Counted from the stretch's first letter, positions 22,343 to 34,152 are shown. The stretch is DNA of 64,000 nt from Pochonia chlamydosporia 170 (GCF_001653235.2 NC_035792.1:2604001-2668000); one strand, 5' to 3'. Numbers and translations are program-made. The notes: a model not told the origin generated them from the sequence alone.

Positions 22343-24456
22343 ATGGCATCACCAGCTTTCGCCAACTATCCGAAGCCGGTGGAAGGACCGGACACCAAGT
22401 ACGCGGCTCCTCCGGCGAAGAATCCTGTTCTGCGAGGATATTCTTTGGTCGCTGCTAGCGCTCTGTATGTGACCTGAATTCATCCATCCGAGATGAGACT
22501 GATGCTGACTTGCGCAATTTCCTCTGTGAAGGGTATCAAGGTCAGGGGTTCTTCAGCGATTCTTCTGGAACAATGCAGGGTTTGGCAGTGTCAAGAATCT
22601 GTCCGTCCTGGATGGCGTTCCGCATACCTTTGACGTGAGTCCATGTCCTTGTGACGAAGCAGGCGCGATGTGTATCTATTTCCCTTGGCTGGGAATCCCT
22701 CTCGATCTGTTATCGATAAGTAATGATGTTGACATTCGGTCACATAGCCTTGCGTGACTCCACTAGGAGAAACCGGCCCTGTACTTGACTTCGAACCTGC
22801 TCTCCTTGCCGCCAAGCATGTCGACCCCAAGACCAGGTACTACTCCATCAACGACTATCACCAGCTCTACAAGTCGGGCAAAGCAACCCCACTTGACGTC
22901 GTCAACGCCCTCCTCCCTCTGACCAAGCCCGGAGTAGGGACCAAGACCGGGTATGGAGACGCCTGGGCCGACAACCACGGCAACGACGAGTTGGTGTTTG
23001 AGGCTGCTCAGGCGTCGACCGAGAGATGGGCTGCCGGCAAGCCATTGGGCGTTTTGGACGGCGTGCCCATTGGTGTCAAGGATGACGTGAATGTCAAGGG
23101 CTATGTCAACCACAACGGCATGAAATATAACGCCGACTCGCCGTTCTTCAAGAGACAGGAGAAGTCTGCGTGGTGCGTGCAGATGCTGCAGGATGCGGGA
23201 GCCGTGGTTCTCGGCAAGAATCGCATGCATGAGCTTGGATCAGGTCAGTTTTCGTCATCTCTGTCATTTGCAAACCTCTTGCTAACGGCTCGTTTTGTAG
23301 ACACATGTGGTCTTAATGTCAGTATTTGAATGGACCTTTCACCATCGCTTGACAGCTAACCAGCACCTAGGTTGCCCAAGGATCACCGACAAACCACCTG
23401 AACAATGAGTACTACCCCGGAGGATCTTCCTCAGGACCAGCCTCCGCCGTATGTGCCGGCATCGTGCCCATCTCCGTCGCCACCGACGCAGGCGGCAGCA
23501 TCCGCATCCCAGCCAGTTTCAACGGCCTCTACGGCCTCAAGACATCTCACCACCGAACAGGATACATGGGCAGCACCATGTGTATCACGGGTCCTATCGC
23601 AGCCAATGTCGCCGATCTCACCATTGCCTATCGACTCATGTCACAGCCCAATCCCGACGACGGCATCCAAGGGGTATTCGGTCGCTCCAACCCCCCTCAA
23701 CCATCTGCCAAACGCACCATGGGCGTCTATCGCGACTGGCTGAACGCAGCTGACCCCGAGGTCCTGGAGCACTGCAACAACGCACTAGACTACTTTGTCA
23801 AAGAGCGCGGCTACGAGATTGTGGACATTTCACTCCCGCACCTCGCGGATGCCCAGCTCTCCCACGGCATGATCTGCATCACCGAAATGGCCGAGGCGGC
23901 CCGTCGAAGGACCAATAATCCAGCAGACTGGCTCTCCCTCGTCGGCTCGGTGAACCAGCTCGTCATGACGGTTGGGCAGCAGACACCCGCGTCCGACTTC
24001 CTCAAGTTCAACACCATGCGGACGGTTTTGATGCGCCATTTCGCGTTCCTGTTCCAAAAGTACCCTGGCCTGCTCATCATGTCGCCTACTACACCTCTCA
24101 ACGGCTGGCCCAAGCATCCCGGTGACGCGGCCCTGGGAATGAACGACGCCAACACCACGTTTAGAAACATGATGTACATCTTCTTGGCTAACATGACGGG
24201 CACGCCGTCTGTCTCGGTGCCTATTGGGTATGCGCCTCCGAAGCAGGGCAAGGGCAAGGTGCCGGTTGGACTGATGGCCACGGGTGAATGGGGAAGTGAG
24301 GAGCAGCTGTTGGCGTTTGCGGGCGAGGCCGAGGAGTATTTGCATGAGGTGTACGATGAGGGTCGACGGAGACCGGATGCGTGGTTGGATGTAATGGCTT
24401 TGGTAGGTGGCGAGCATGGGAGTGAGAAGGGTAATGGGAATGGGAAGCGTCAGTGA
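22343..24456 (+). CDS. Amidase-signature family hydrolase, five exons
   Basis: Amidase-signature serine hydrolase that cleaves a carboxamide. Exons 22343-22464, 22532-22634, 22748-23243, 23301-23317 and 23371-24456 encode 607 residues, within the range of fungal amidases. The Ser-cisSer-Lys triad is visible: Lys186 in GVPIGVKDD, the PGGSSSGPAS loop (265-267) and nucleophile Ser289 in DAGGSIRIPA. The order and spacing match the family, and the FNGLYGLKTSHHRTGYMG stretch follows as usual. The N-terminal 75 residues come from two small exons and resemble the fungal subgroup more than bacterial GatA; no transit peptide is apparent. Exon 4 is only 17 nt, between introns of 57 and 53 nt that each have a CTAAC branch site, and it restores the run ELGSDTCGLNVAQGSPTNH. 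The substrate cannot be told. The Zn2Cys6 regulator 0.6 kb downstream, same strand, is a plausible dedicated regulator. Confidence 0.9.
23301..23317 (+). other. 17-nt micro-exon of the amidase
   Basis: Flanked by TTTGTAG and GTCAGT. It contributes the residues DTCGLN across its borders and is needed to keep the frame: skipping it (17 nt) would shift the reading. Both flanking introns have their own branch motif (TGCTAAC, AGCTAAC). Confidence 0.85.
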
Positions 24457-25041
24457 TGTCAGTGATGCTGAGCGTTTGAGTCCTGTCTTGTATTATTGTG
24501 TTTTGCGATTGTATATGAATGTAAATATTTGGAGAGAAAATAATACATACATAGTGGGAAAGTAGACTCGACAATTCAGTCTGATATGCCTGAACGGTGT
24601 AGAATTCTCTACAATTTCGAAAATGACCACGTCCGCCAAGTACCTAAGCATGTGCGGTGTAGAACCACGATTATCTATGCACCGTCACTCATGCAGATGA
24701 ACATCCCTGCCCGTTACGTTCGCACAATCCGAGGCGGAGCTCCTCCCGAACCCTCATCGGCACATCTCGAGGCTGTCATCCTACAGTCAACCAACACTAC
24801 CAGCGACAATTAACCACGCCCACGCAGGCAGTCCATGCGTAGCATGCTTTATCAGACCCCAATCGATCAAGGAACACCAAGCTAGATGCAGAGGCGGCCC
24901 GAAGCAAGCGGCGAAACTACTTGACCATTGATCTCACCGCGAGTTTCCCATTCCGGTAAAAGCGTCCGCCCCCTCCATCGATCCATTGATGTCCCCTCCC
25001 CGCCAGGAACATCCCGCGCAGTTCGAGATTCGAGATTCGAG
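24457..25041. promoter_or_regulatory. Spacer between amidase and regulator
   Basis: No coding frame of note. It contains the amidase 3' UTR (AT-rich, 24480-24560) and the promoter of the downstream regulator. A GAGATTCGA unit is repeated in tandem just before the regulator's ATG (about 25025-25040). Confidence 0.55.
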
Positions 25042-26769
25042 ATGCCAGCTATCCCAGGGAGGAGCTGTGAGGCATGTCGAGCTCGAAAGAAGAAGGTTAG
25101 TGTGTGATATTCCCACCCTTGATCGCTACTCTCTACCTAGGTAGTTATAGCGAAGCCCCATGTCCCATGTACCAGCCACGAAAGATATCCACCAACTCTA
25201 CATCATGAAGCAATAGACTAACAAACACAAGTGTGACCAAGGCCAACCATCCTGCTCCCGCTGCATACGCCTCAACATCCGCTGCATCGGCTCCGGCACC
25301 CAACGCTTCAAATTCCACATCGCAACGTCCACCAACCCTCGCCACACGCCCGTCGGCCTGCCCTCCCGCCCCCTACACAACCAAGTCACCGCCACTATCG
25401 GCAGTCTCATCCAGACCCTGGAGGTGGACGACCCGCGCTTCTGCATCGTCAGCCTAGGCGGTTTCTTCGAGGATGTGCCCCGGCGACTGGGTCGGAACGA
25501 GGCCCTGGACGCGGCGGCGAGGGCCTTTTCCGAGACGATGGCTGTGGTGAGGACGGGAAAGGTCACGGTGCCGATGCTGACGGACTATGGGGTCGCGTTA
25601 AAGGCGCTGAGGAGGGTGTTTGTGAGTGCGCCGGAGAAGGTTATGACTGTGGAAACGCTGGTTGCTATTTATCTGGTTATGATTTGTCAGGTGGGTTATT
25701 CTTGCATATTGACTTACATTATTGTTCTGTGCTTAACTTTACTTGCTGGGAGAAGTTCCTGGAGTAATATGGCTAATGCTGGATGTATTAGAACTGGATG
25801 GGTGGGAGCCGCGAGGAATTCTCAGTTCATATCAACGGACTGGTGAATATTCTCAACTCTGGAGCCGCTCGAGACTGGAACGACAGCTTCAGTAGGCAAA
25901 TACTGGGTATAACCTCACTCCTTGCTGTAAGTCATTTGTCTATTTTCAACCCTCATCACCATCACCATCACCAACTCACAAACAAGGTCTCCGAATCTGT
26001 AACAAATCACACCTTCCAATTCAACCCCCAATTCATACCCACGACCAAAGCCGGCCCCATCCCCTCCCACGCCCGGCAACCCAACATCGCCGACCCCGAA
26101 ACCATCAAGCTCGAAAACCTCGTCAACTACCCCAAATACCTCAACGAGCCAGACCTCCACCTCCTGGAAATCCGCCAACGCTACGAACAAGCCAAGCTGG
26201 AATCCCACATGCTCGTCCACCTCCTCAACAACATGCTCGCCGCGTCAAGCTCGCCCGACGCACCGCCAAGCCCGCCCTCCGCGTCATTCATAAGAATGTA
26301 CATTCTGTGCGAGTCTGGCGCCGGGACCCTCATGTCCGTAGCCATGATGCTCAACCAGATCCTGAGAATCTTCAACACGCACGACTTCCTCCTCGAGCAG
26401 GACATGGCCTTCTTCACCACGGAGGTCATGAATGTGGCGGCGCGGGTGAAGGACCTGCGGCCACTGGGGTGCACGTTTGTCCCGCCCACGCTGTGCATGG
26501 GGTGGGTTACTACGCCGAGTGAGGATGTGAGGAGGCAGCTGGGTGAGTGGATGGAGTTTTATCGTGCGGACTTTCGGGGCGCAAAGAGTACGGATTTCAC
26601 GGGGTGGTTGGAGCATCGGTTTGGGAGGATGCGTGGGAGGGCGGCGGAGATGGAGAGGGAGAAGGAGAGGAGTGAGGCGGGGGATAGTGGGATTGAGTCG
26701 TTGGGTGAGGATGGGACTGAGGAGGAGGAGTTTGAGATTACGGGGACGAGGCCATGTTGTGTTATGTGA
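25042..26769 (+). CDS. Zn2Cys6 transcription regulator next to the amidase
   Basis: Fungal binuclear-zinc-cluster regulator. Four exons: 25042-25095, 25232-25690, 25792-25926 and 25987-26769, 476 residues. The cluster is at the extreme N-terminus and split by intron 1: RSCEACRARKKK joins CDQGQPSCSRCIRLNIRC, six cysteines. The remainder looks like the divergent fungal transcription-factor C-terminal region (LVAIYLVMICQNWMGGSREE, HINGLVNILNSG, LLEIRQRYEQAKLESHMLV). The last 60 residues are Glu/Arg-rich. Intron 3 (25927-25986, GTAAGT, 60 nt) is in frame without a stop; retained, it would insert a run of six histidines. Intron 1 contains the TACCTAGGTA palindrome. Target genes are unknown; the adjacent amidase on the same strand is the obvious candidate (inference). 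It converges on the gene at 27016. Confidence 0.82.
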
Positions 26770-27015
26770 TGTGATATCATGTTGGGGTTTCAGGGCTATG
26801 TGTGGGTTTGGATATTTGCGGTTATAGACGCCTGAGGTTCAAAGGATATGGAGTTGGATAGTCATCTTAAGCTGGTATGCTAGTCATCTAGTTCCATGGT
26901 GCTCAAATACAAGCAATTTCATATCGTCTCACCACCATAATGCCACGCACTTACACTCCAACAACACACCACCATGTAAAGCCTACCATTGCAGTGCCGG
27001 ACGATAAAAGTCCCA

Positions 27016-27951
27016 TCAACCCAAAAACTTGGCCGCCATCCCAGCCAAACCCCCCTGCGACCCAGCCTGACTCTTGAAATACATCTTCATAGCCATCTCA
27101 ACCGCCTGCTGCACAACATTCTCCTTGCTCGCCCCATCCGCAACCTTTCCCTGCGCGGCCTTGGAATCAAAGAGCTTTTCACTCATTAGCCTCACTCCCT
27201 CTTTACATACTCCATAAACACGCAGTAAAACCCACCTTGGTTGCCTCCGACATGGCCATGCCCAAAAACGCAGCCTGGCCCTGTCCCGAACTCGCACTGT
27301 TGTCCGACTGCGTGAATTTCTTGAGGGCCTGCATCGCGGCAGCTGTGCCGAGGGAGCTGGAGTCGCCTTTGCCGTCGTTTTGATACACATTCTGGTGCTG
27401 CTTGATGGCGTCTACACATGTTAGCTTGGCGTCCGTTGTGTGGGATGGGGCAGTCGCACCCTCTTCGTCAATGTCTTCGTTTTGAATCTTTTCCTGCTTG
27501 TTGCCTACGGCGTTCATGATGTTGGAGAATAAGTCGCTGCTGCCGGAGGGGCCGGCGTTGTTGGACGCGTGCTGCTGGGCTTGTTTGAGGGTGTCATCTT
27601 GGAAGCCTGCTTCTGGGGGGTTAGTGGGCGTTGGAGTTGGAGGGTAGGTGTGCTTACTGGATTGTCCTGTTGGGAAAACATTTCATGTTAGCGTTGACGG
27701 TTGAATTATGTGACGCTTGATATATATATTGAACAAAAATGCAATTGTGTTGACGATACCGAACATTGGATGCATTCAATGGCGGGGTAGCTTCCATCAT
27801 GATCAGGGGTCCGAGGTCATGGAGGGGTAGCTCCCTTGGACTCATCCACGACAAAGAGCAATCATCGCAGCTCCAACTCACCTTGACTGTTCCCCTGACC
27901 AGACAGCTGCTGCTGGAGCATGTCCTTTCCGACGCTGAGGAGCTTGTCCAT
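27016..27951 (-). CDS. Beta-flanking-like small protein, five exons with a 9-nt exon
   Basis: Small Gln/Ala/Ser-rich protein resembling what fungal annotation calls beta-flanking protein; its function is not known. Exons: 27951-27882, 27666-27658, 27606-27460, 27411-27236 and 27174-27016, giving 186 residues. It starts MDKLLSVGKDMLQQQLSGQG, continues FQDDTLKQAQQHASNN, then DLFSNIMNAVGNKQEKIQNED, AIKQHQNVYQNDGKGD, SLGTAAAMQALKKFTQSDN and ends VVQQAVEMAMKMYFKSQAGS with a Gly/Ala tail. It has no signal peptide or membrane span. The second exon is 9 nt (Gln-Ser-Ser), bordered by ACAG and GTAAGC; introns on both sides carry CTAAC branch motifs. Skipping that exon also keeps the frame. Intron 1 (215 nt) is the longest in the window. 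The family name is from memory and moderately sure; the gene structure is firm. Confidence 0.78.
27658..27666 (-). other. 9-nt micro-exon, optional in frame
   Basis: Sequence GACAATCCA between a GCTAAC-...-CAACAG acceptor and a GTAAGC donor. Inclusion adds three residues (QSS); exclusion leaves the frame intact, so it could be alternatively spliced. Confidence 0.6.
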
Positions 27952-28785
27952 AATGGATGACGAGTAGATGCGAGTGGTAGAGATACTGTGCGGAAGTTGC
28001 TTGCAAGTGTCAAGTAGAAAGGAAGTGAGAGGAGGCACTAAATGGGCAGGCCAAACCGTCCAACTTCAAATACTGAAAATGCTCCCACTTGGGCCACTGG
28101 AGCTCATCTGCTAGCTGCCGGCCGATTGATTCGTCGGCTCATCACCTCGACACACCAAACATCAAATCACGTTTCGTCAAGCAAGGAATGACACGCAACG
28201 AGCTGCGGGGGAGCTCCACGACGCACGGCAGGGATACATCGCGTACATTTGTATCCGTGGTACATTACTGCAACTACTTGATGGATGACTGGACTAGCTT
28301 CAGGTCCTTGGTGTACGCCAAGTAAAGGAACGGGAAGGACGGCACCACCGTGACCGCAAATTGATGCATCTGTGGCGTTGGGCAAGTCCCTTCGTCTTCA
28401 TGACGTGTACTCGCAGAAAGCCTTTGAATCAAAATTCAATATTTCGGGTTCCTAAAGCTACTTTTCTCGACCTTTTAGCCCATGCCCCTTCTCGCGGGAC
28501 CCAGAAATTCGGTTATCTCGGAAAGCTTCATACATCAGGAGCTTGGCAACTCATCAGCGCGACAAGTTCCGCACCTCTCAAGGTACTTCGGATGCTGGTG
28601 CCACGCCAATTACCCTTAGCCCTGATACAATTCCCAAAATTTACTTCCTCAACCAAGTTCTACTGAGGGTCACGCTGCATGGAATCATGTTTAGTATGTG
28701 TATTGTATTTTCCTTGATTTGATTCATCATATACGTATAATCAAGTCCCTTCGCTATGAAAGTATAAACCCAAATAAACAGCTCG

Positions 28786-28828
<43 letters not shown>

Positions 28829-29256
28829 AAAGAGTCCACGCCGTGTACTGTGCCTCTTTCATTTTGTTACTCCGCTCAGGTATCATCATGTCCATCATAC
28901 AACTTCCCAAATCGAACCAGTGATGCGTCGTGGCTAAAACCAGCTACGCATCAAACGTCAACCAACACTGTATATACCATCATCTAGTCCGAGCCATGCC
29001 CCAATATGGAAATCAGTAAAACGAAACAAACGAGATAAATCAGTAAATCAATAAAGCTGTGGCCGTTTTCGTATGTCGTTGCCAACAAAGTTCGTACAAA
29101 ATTCGTGTCCTTCAAGAAAATGTCGTCCCCCAAACGCCGGCCAAATCCGCTGCCGGGAACGAATCCCGCATCAATGGCCCAAAATCCTTCCGAGTGACGC
29201 CGTGCCATGCTCAACTCTCGCCTCAGATCGAATTCTATTAGTCTTTGGCCGAAACG
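27952..29256. other. Intergenic with a 38-nt poly(A) tract
   Basis: Between the start of the beta-flanking-like gene and the end of wc-2, both on the minus strand. Frames are short (up to 101 codons) and unremarkable. A 38-A homopolymer occupies 28788-28825. The right part should hold the wc-2 3' UTR; the left part the promoter of the gene starting at 27951. Confidence 0.5.
28788..28825. repeat. Poly(A) tract, 38 nt
   Basis: Uninterrupted A run, the longest homopolymer in the window. It could be a simple expansion or the scar of a poly(A)-tailed retroposition; no clear target-site duplication was seen. Confidence 0.9.
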
Positions 29257-30942
29257 CTACCCCATGGTTTGGTCCACCATCGGCCCCTTTTGCGATACAC
29301 TGTGCCGCTTCTTTTCTTTCTTGGCCCATCGCAAGCCACAGGCATTGCAAAGTGTCTTCGGTCCATTAGGTCCCTTTCGCCATTCGGGCGAGTCCAGAGT
29401 TCCTGCAGTCAGTTAGTACCTACGAAAGGAGGCCGGCCATGTTGGTTTTGGTTTGGAGCACGACATGGTCGAAGAGTCCATATTGCGAATTCCACGCGGG
29501 TAAACATACCGCAATCCGTGCAGACGTATTCCTCTGCCGTCTTCAATTTCTTCTTCTTCTCCCCTGCTCTAGCATCTCGATCGATGGGAATCGCAATGCC
29601 GGCATCGCCCCTGATGAGTGTCGGGCTGCTACCGCCAGTCGTAATACCCCTACTACGCTCGCCTTCCAAATACCGCAATCCGGTCAGCATTTCTATTGTC
29701 TCGGCGTGTGTATTGCCTTCGTAGCGGGCCATCTTATCCCCCAGGGAATCCGAGCTTCGGCTCGCCGCGACACCTTCAAGATTCTCTCTTGTGAGCGCCG
29801 AGTTGAACCCATCCCCGTGCATATCGCCCCCTGAGTTGTGGCGGAGGAAGGGGGTGGATGCGGCCGTCGTCTCAGACGGAGTCACATCAGATTGGCCCTC
29901 TTGACTCTGCATCCATTGTCGGTTTGACTCTTCCGTTTCGGCTTCTTCTTCTCTCCGCAGCTCCGCAATGCGCCGCCGCAATCGCTCGTTTTCCATTTTG
30001 TGCTCCAAAAATGAGTCGAGGAGAATAGTATTCTTCGTGGGGTATTTTCTCGACATCATGAAGACGGCTTGGCAAAATGGTGATTGGTTGTTGGGGTTGG
30101 GCGCAAATCTCGCCGCCGCGATGTGGGCATGACCGATAGTCTCAAGCATGACGTACGTGCCTCCCTTGGTTTTGATTCTGTAGAACATTCGCAGAGGGTT
30201 GCCGGACGCGATCGATTCATTGAGCTCAGCAACGAAAACGCCCTGGTCGTCTGGATGAATCATATCCTTCAAAAACACATCTTGAAGCTCACCGGCCGCA
30301 TATCCGGTGAGGGCCAGGACGCTCTTGGATGCATACTTGATTCGTCCGTTGGCGTCGAGAATGTGCAGAAAGTCCCTCAACTCCTCCACTACCTTTGCTG
30401 GCCAATTTCTTCGTTTCGTGAAGTCGGTCACAGTGCTCACACTACCGCCACTACCGCCGGCGCCGGTGAGGCTCATTTGCGCGAAAGACCCAGGCGGGAG
30501 AGGACCGGCTCCAGGCACATTTTCGGCCGTCGTAGCTAGTGGATCGTTTGGTTGCTGCTGGCTCGAAGCTTGAGTATCGGGAGTATTGGTCATGGCAATG
30601 TCGCTGCTCCCATGGCTAGGTATTGGCTGGGTTGCGGGCATGGCCGGTGCGCCAATGCCCGAGTCAATGTTCATGGGTATGCCGCCAAATGTGTCCATCA
30701 TGTCCCCATCATCGAAAAAGGACATCAAGTCGTTGTTGTTGGGTTGCACTCCGGCGGAAAACTGTGGCACAAAAGAGGGGACTCTGTCAGCTCAGACTGC
30801 CCATGCAGCGGGGTTTTGGAAAAGAAGATGGGAAGTAACTGCCAACCTCAGAGTTTTGTGCATTTGGCAAGTCATTCAAAGTGAATGTCGAGAAATCATA
30901 CAAATTGCCAGGAGGCGGAGGTGGAGGCGGTCCATGATCCAT
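29257..30942 (-). CDS. wc-2: White Collar-2 blue-light/clock transcription factor
   Basis: WC-2 pairs with WC-1 to form the White Collar complex that binds GATA-containing light-response elements and drives light and clock genes (family knowledge). Exons 30942-30847, 30761-29510 and 29402-29257 give 497 residues. The N-terminus is Pro-rich ([17 protein letters not shown]). The PAS domain follows [20 protein letters not shown] and includes [20 protein letters not shown] and [18 protein letters not shown] helical stretch ([20 protein letters not shown]) and the block [20 protein letters not shown] match Neurospora WC-2. The GATA zinc finger is completed across the last intron: YVCTDCG joins [18 protein letters not shown] and [14 protein letters not shown]. 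The donor of intron 1 (GTTGGC) is weak, so exon 1 is the least certain part. The C-terminal tail after the finger is short (about 18 residues). Confidence 0.93.
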
Positions 30943-33900
30943 GGCTCATGTGCTGTCTCAATCAAGACCAGACGCACTTATCAGCCGCTCCCGTGGTAAC
31001 AAGCCTAGTTCATCAAGTCGAGTCTGGCCTGATGTCTGGTCCAGTGGTCCAGTCTGGAAGGCAAAAAACGATTGATGAGCGAGTCTGGAGCCAGAACCTA
31101 GGCCAGTGGCGTGAGCATAGCGGGCTGAGCGCCCTAGAATTCTGAAGCCTACAGCGGTTTGCAGGGCGAGATTGCGCTGATGTGAGTCGATAGCGGCGCT
31201 CAATATTACTTCGGGTCGTGGTGGTCGCAGTCGGTAGAGGTACGGAGCTAAGGCTGCTGGAAGAAAGTAAAATGGTCAAGTCTGACGTTGGTACGAAAGC
31301 GATGGGCGGATCGACGTCGTCGAGCGATCCAACAGGGACAAAAAAAACAAGAGTGGCCGGATACAAAAGAAGAAGAAGAATTCCGAGCGGCAGACTGTGT
31401 GCTATTGTACAAGAATTGCATGCCGAAAAGAGATTACCGATTACATATGACTGACAGGCTAATCCATAAAGTAAGGTCAAGTCAAGCAAGGTACTCCGTA
31501 GGGACGAAATCCAGTACTCCATACGCAACCTTGGAAGGTGGGTGGGTGTGTATTCACTTGAACTAGAATGTTCCCAAAGCGGTTACAGGTCCATGGCAAG
31601 TCGCTCCATGTCGCCCCATGTAGCCTGCCAAATCAAAGCCAAGTGAGATCAAGTACCTAGGTACCTAAGGTACCAGACCAAACCAAACCAAACCGACGCC
31701 TGTGCTAGCCTCAATTTTTGATGCCAGGCTGCAACTGCCACAGGCATGGAAATGGACACCTGCACCAGACTGACCGCACCATGTTGCTTGCATGTTGCAT
31801 GGGCGGAGGCGTTCTTTCATGCCAAGGGCAAGTGCCAGCCAGAAACAGGGTCTCTCAGTCTGCTTCCACTCAACTGGTCTGTCCTGCAATTCTCCGGTCC
31901 TGTATGCTCTAGTTGCGTCTGGTGGTTCTGCATCTCCATCAATCTCACCTTCCAGCAAGCGAGAACCTGTTTCGGAGCAAAACGCCCGCGAAAAGCGGAG
32001 AGTTTGCCAATAAAGCGCAGCCATGCCAATGTCGATCAACTTGGCCCAGTTGTGTTTTCCTTGACGGAGCCCTCGGTATGTCCCTTTTGCCTATGCGTGA
32101 AACCCCATGACAGAGATGGAATTGATAGACATAGCTATCATCCCTAGTAAGCTGGTTTGGCTGGGTAGCACAGACTCGAAGCACACCAACCAGACAAGCC
32201 AGAAAACCAGACTGAAGTGCGCTTGGCAAGGGGAGTCCCAGCCAGGGCCCAGAGTTGGGACGGGCCAAAAACTAGAGGTGTGAGGCTGACTGTTGGCACT
32301 GAGAAACAAAAAGAAAAAAAAGTTGACCAGCATCTCCAATTGGTGTCTGGCTGTTTTCAAAGGGACGGGACCATTTACGGTCATGGGGACCTGGACGTGA
32401 ATGGATGCATTCGAGGCGAAATGAGGCATCGCGGATTGGCTGCCACAGGAACACAAGGGTCTACAGAGGCTGCAGAGGCTGCAAAAGGGACAAGCAGGAC
32501 AAGCAGGACCTGAAAAATGCAGAAAAGTGGCTCATGGGCCTGACAATGGACAAAACATTTGATACAAGCCGACATGGATTCATCTACTCAGCAGACAGGA
32601 GCTGTGGGCTGTCGCAGTTTGAAGTCGAGCCATCTTTCCAATCTTCTCCCTCTTCACAGAGAGAGCTGCCTACCGAAAATGATTCCGACTCAAATTTGCG
32701 ATGAGCAAACATGGGGAAAGGCGAAATGCCCATGTTGAAGGCCACATCACCCACTTGTGCGAAGCGACAAGACTTGACTCGTCTTGACTTGCCCCGCTCC
32801 GCTCATCTAGTTCGGCCGAGGAAGCAGAACTTGGAACTTGCAACATTGAAGTTGGAGAATCAGAGTGCAGACAACTGGAGCTTGGGCCACCCACCCACCC
32901 TTCTCCAAGGGTCCATTCTCAATGCTTCTTCTTGGATATCTTGTCATTACTCAAGTACCTACTTTGGCGAAATAACGCTGATGGGACCAGATTGCGCCCA
33001 GAGAAGTACCTAGGTATGTACCTACATGCAGTCGACCAAGTACATCATGGCTACCTCAAGGTACAAATAACGCCTGGCTTGACATTTCTCAAACACCAGA
33101 CCCTGTCCAGCTCAGTCACTGCGCTGCGCAGATTGCCGCCAAACTGACAGGCTGACATGTCACCAGTCATATTGACTTGACCGCATCTCTGGGAACAAAC
33201 CGAGTAGATTAATCAACTTCTCTCTTTACCCCTCCTTGACAGGGGCTTAAGGGTATCGGAGTTGGAAATGGTCCTGTCTGTCTGTCATCTGGTAAGCCAC
33301 CAAATGAACCCCAGCAACTTACTTCTGCCTTCCTTGAACTTGCAGTCATCGACTCGACTCGACATCATCCCACCTTCCATTCCCCGCAGCATGCTGCCAA
33401 GAAGTGTGTCCTGCAAACAAGAAGAACCTTTATGAATACTCCGTACCCCGTCTCAAATCTCGACTCTCCATGGACCCAGCCGCTTGGTTAGAGTTGTTCG
33501 CTGGCAACAAAGAGACGGGTAAAACCTCCGACTTGCTTGTGCCCTGTGGCGTCGATAGCTGTCTGGGGGAGGTGGTGCGTCAAACACATGGCAGAGCTTC
33601 TCAGCAGATTTTGTTCCATGGTATGCAGGGCTGTGTGTAACAAATAGAGATGCCAATAGGAAGGGTCCCGACTACCTAGGGACCCAGGTAGCGCAGTTTC
33701 TCCATTGTGCAGAAAATGACATGTTGGCCGACATTTCGTTTTCGCCTTTGCATTTTCAGACTCTGGAATTACGACATTGTCACCTCTGCTCCGTAACCAA
33801 GGTGCTGGTCTTCGGGGAGGACCAGACAGGACAGGGAAGCACCAGACTTCAATGCTGGCATTGGAGGAAACTTAGCCACAACGCGGCGTGGCGCAAGGGT

Positions 33901-34152
33901 CTTGTCAGCGTCTGCTCTCTGAGATGAAATGCTGACCACGTGAGAACGCTCCCCTCTGCAGCGGCTCCTCCCTCCAAAACGCGTGACTCGTTCTGCCTGG
34001 CGCGTCCCTCTAATGCCAGCTCCAGGTCCGCCCAGACAGCTTACTGGTGGATTCAATGTTGGCTCAGCTCGACGTCCAAGTCAACTTCACATCGTGAATC
34101 AGAATTCTGCATTCACTTGTACGCTGCAGGTCAATGCCTCACATCGCCCAAC
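30943..34152. other. 3.2-kb divergent gap between wc-2 and rad50
   Basis: No supported gene on either strand; the longest frame, 171 codons (31013-31528, minus), reads as low-quality Ser/Leu-rich sequence in the wc-2 leader. It carries several short palindromic motifs: TACTCCGTA at 31492-31500 and 33437-33445, TACCTAGGTA at 31654-31663 and 33007-33016, and a longer imperfect palindrome at 33672-33691. It must contain both promoters; a long 5' leader for wc-2 is plausible. Confidence 0.55.
33672..33691. repeat. 20-bp imperfect palindrome (CTACCT…AGGTAG)
   Basis: CTACCTAGG and CCAGGTAG arms face each other around GGACC, related to the TACCTAGGTA palindromes elsewhere in intergenic DNA. No protein known to bind it is claimed. 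Confidence 0.6.
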
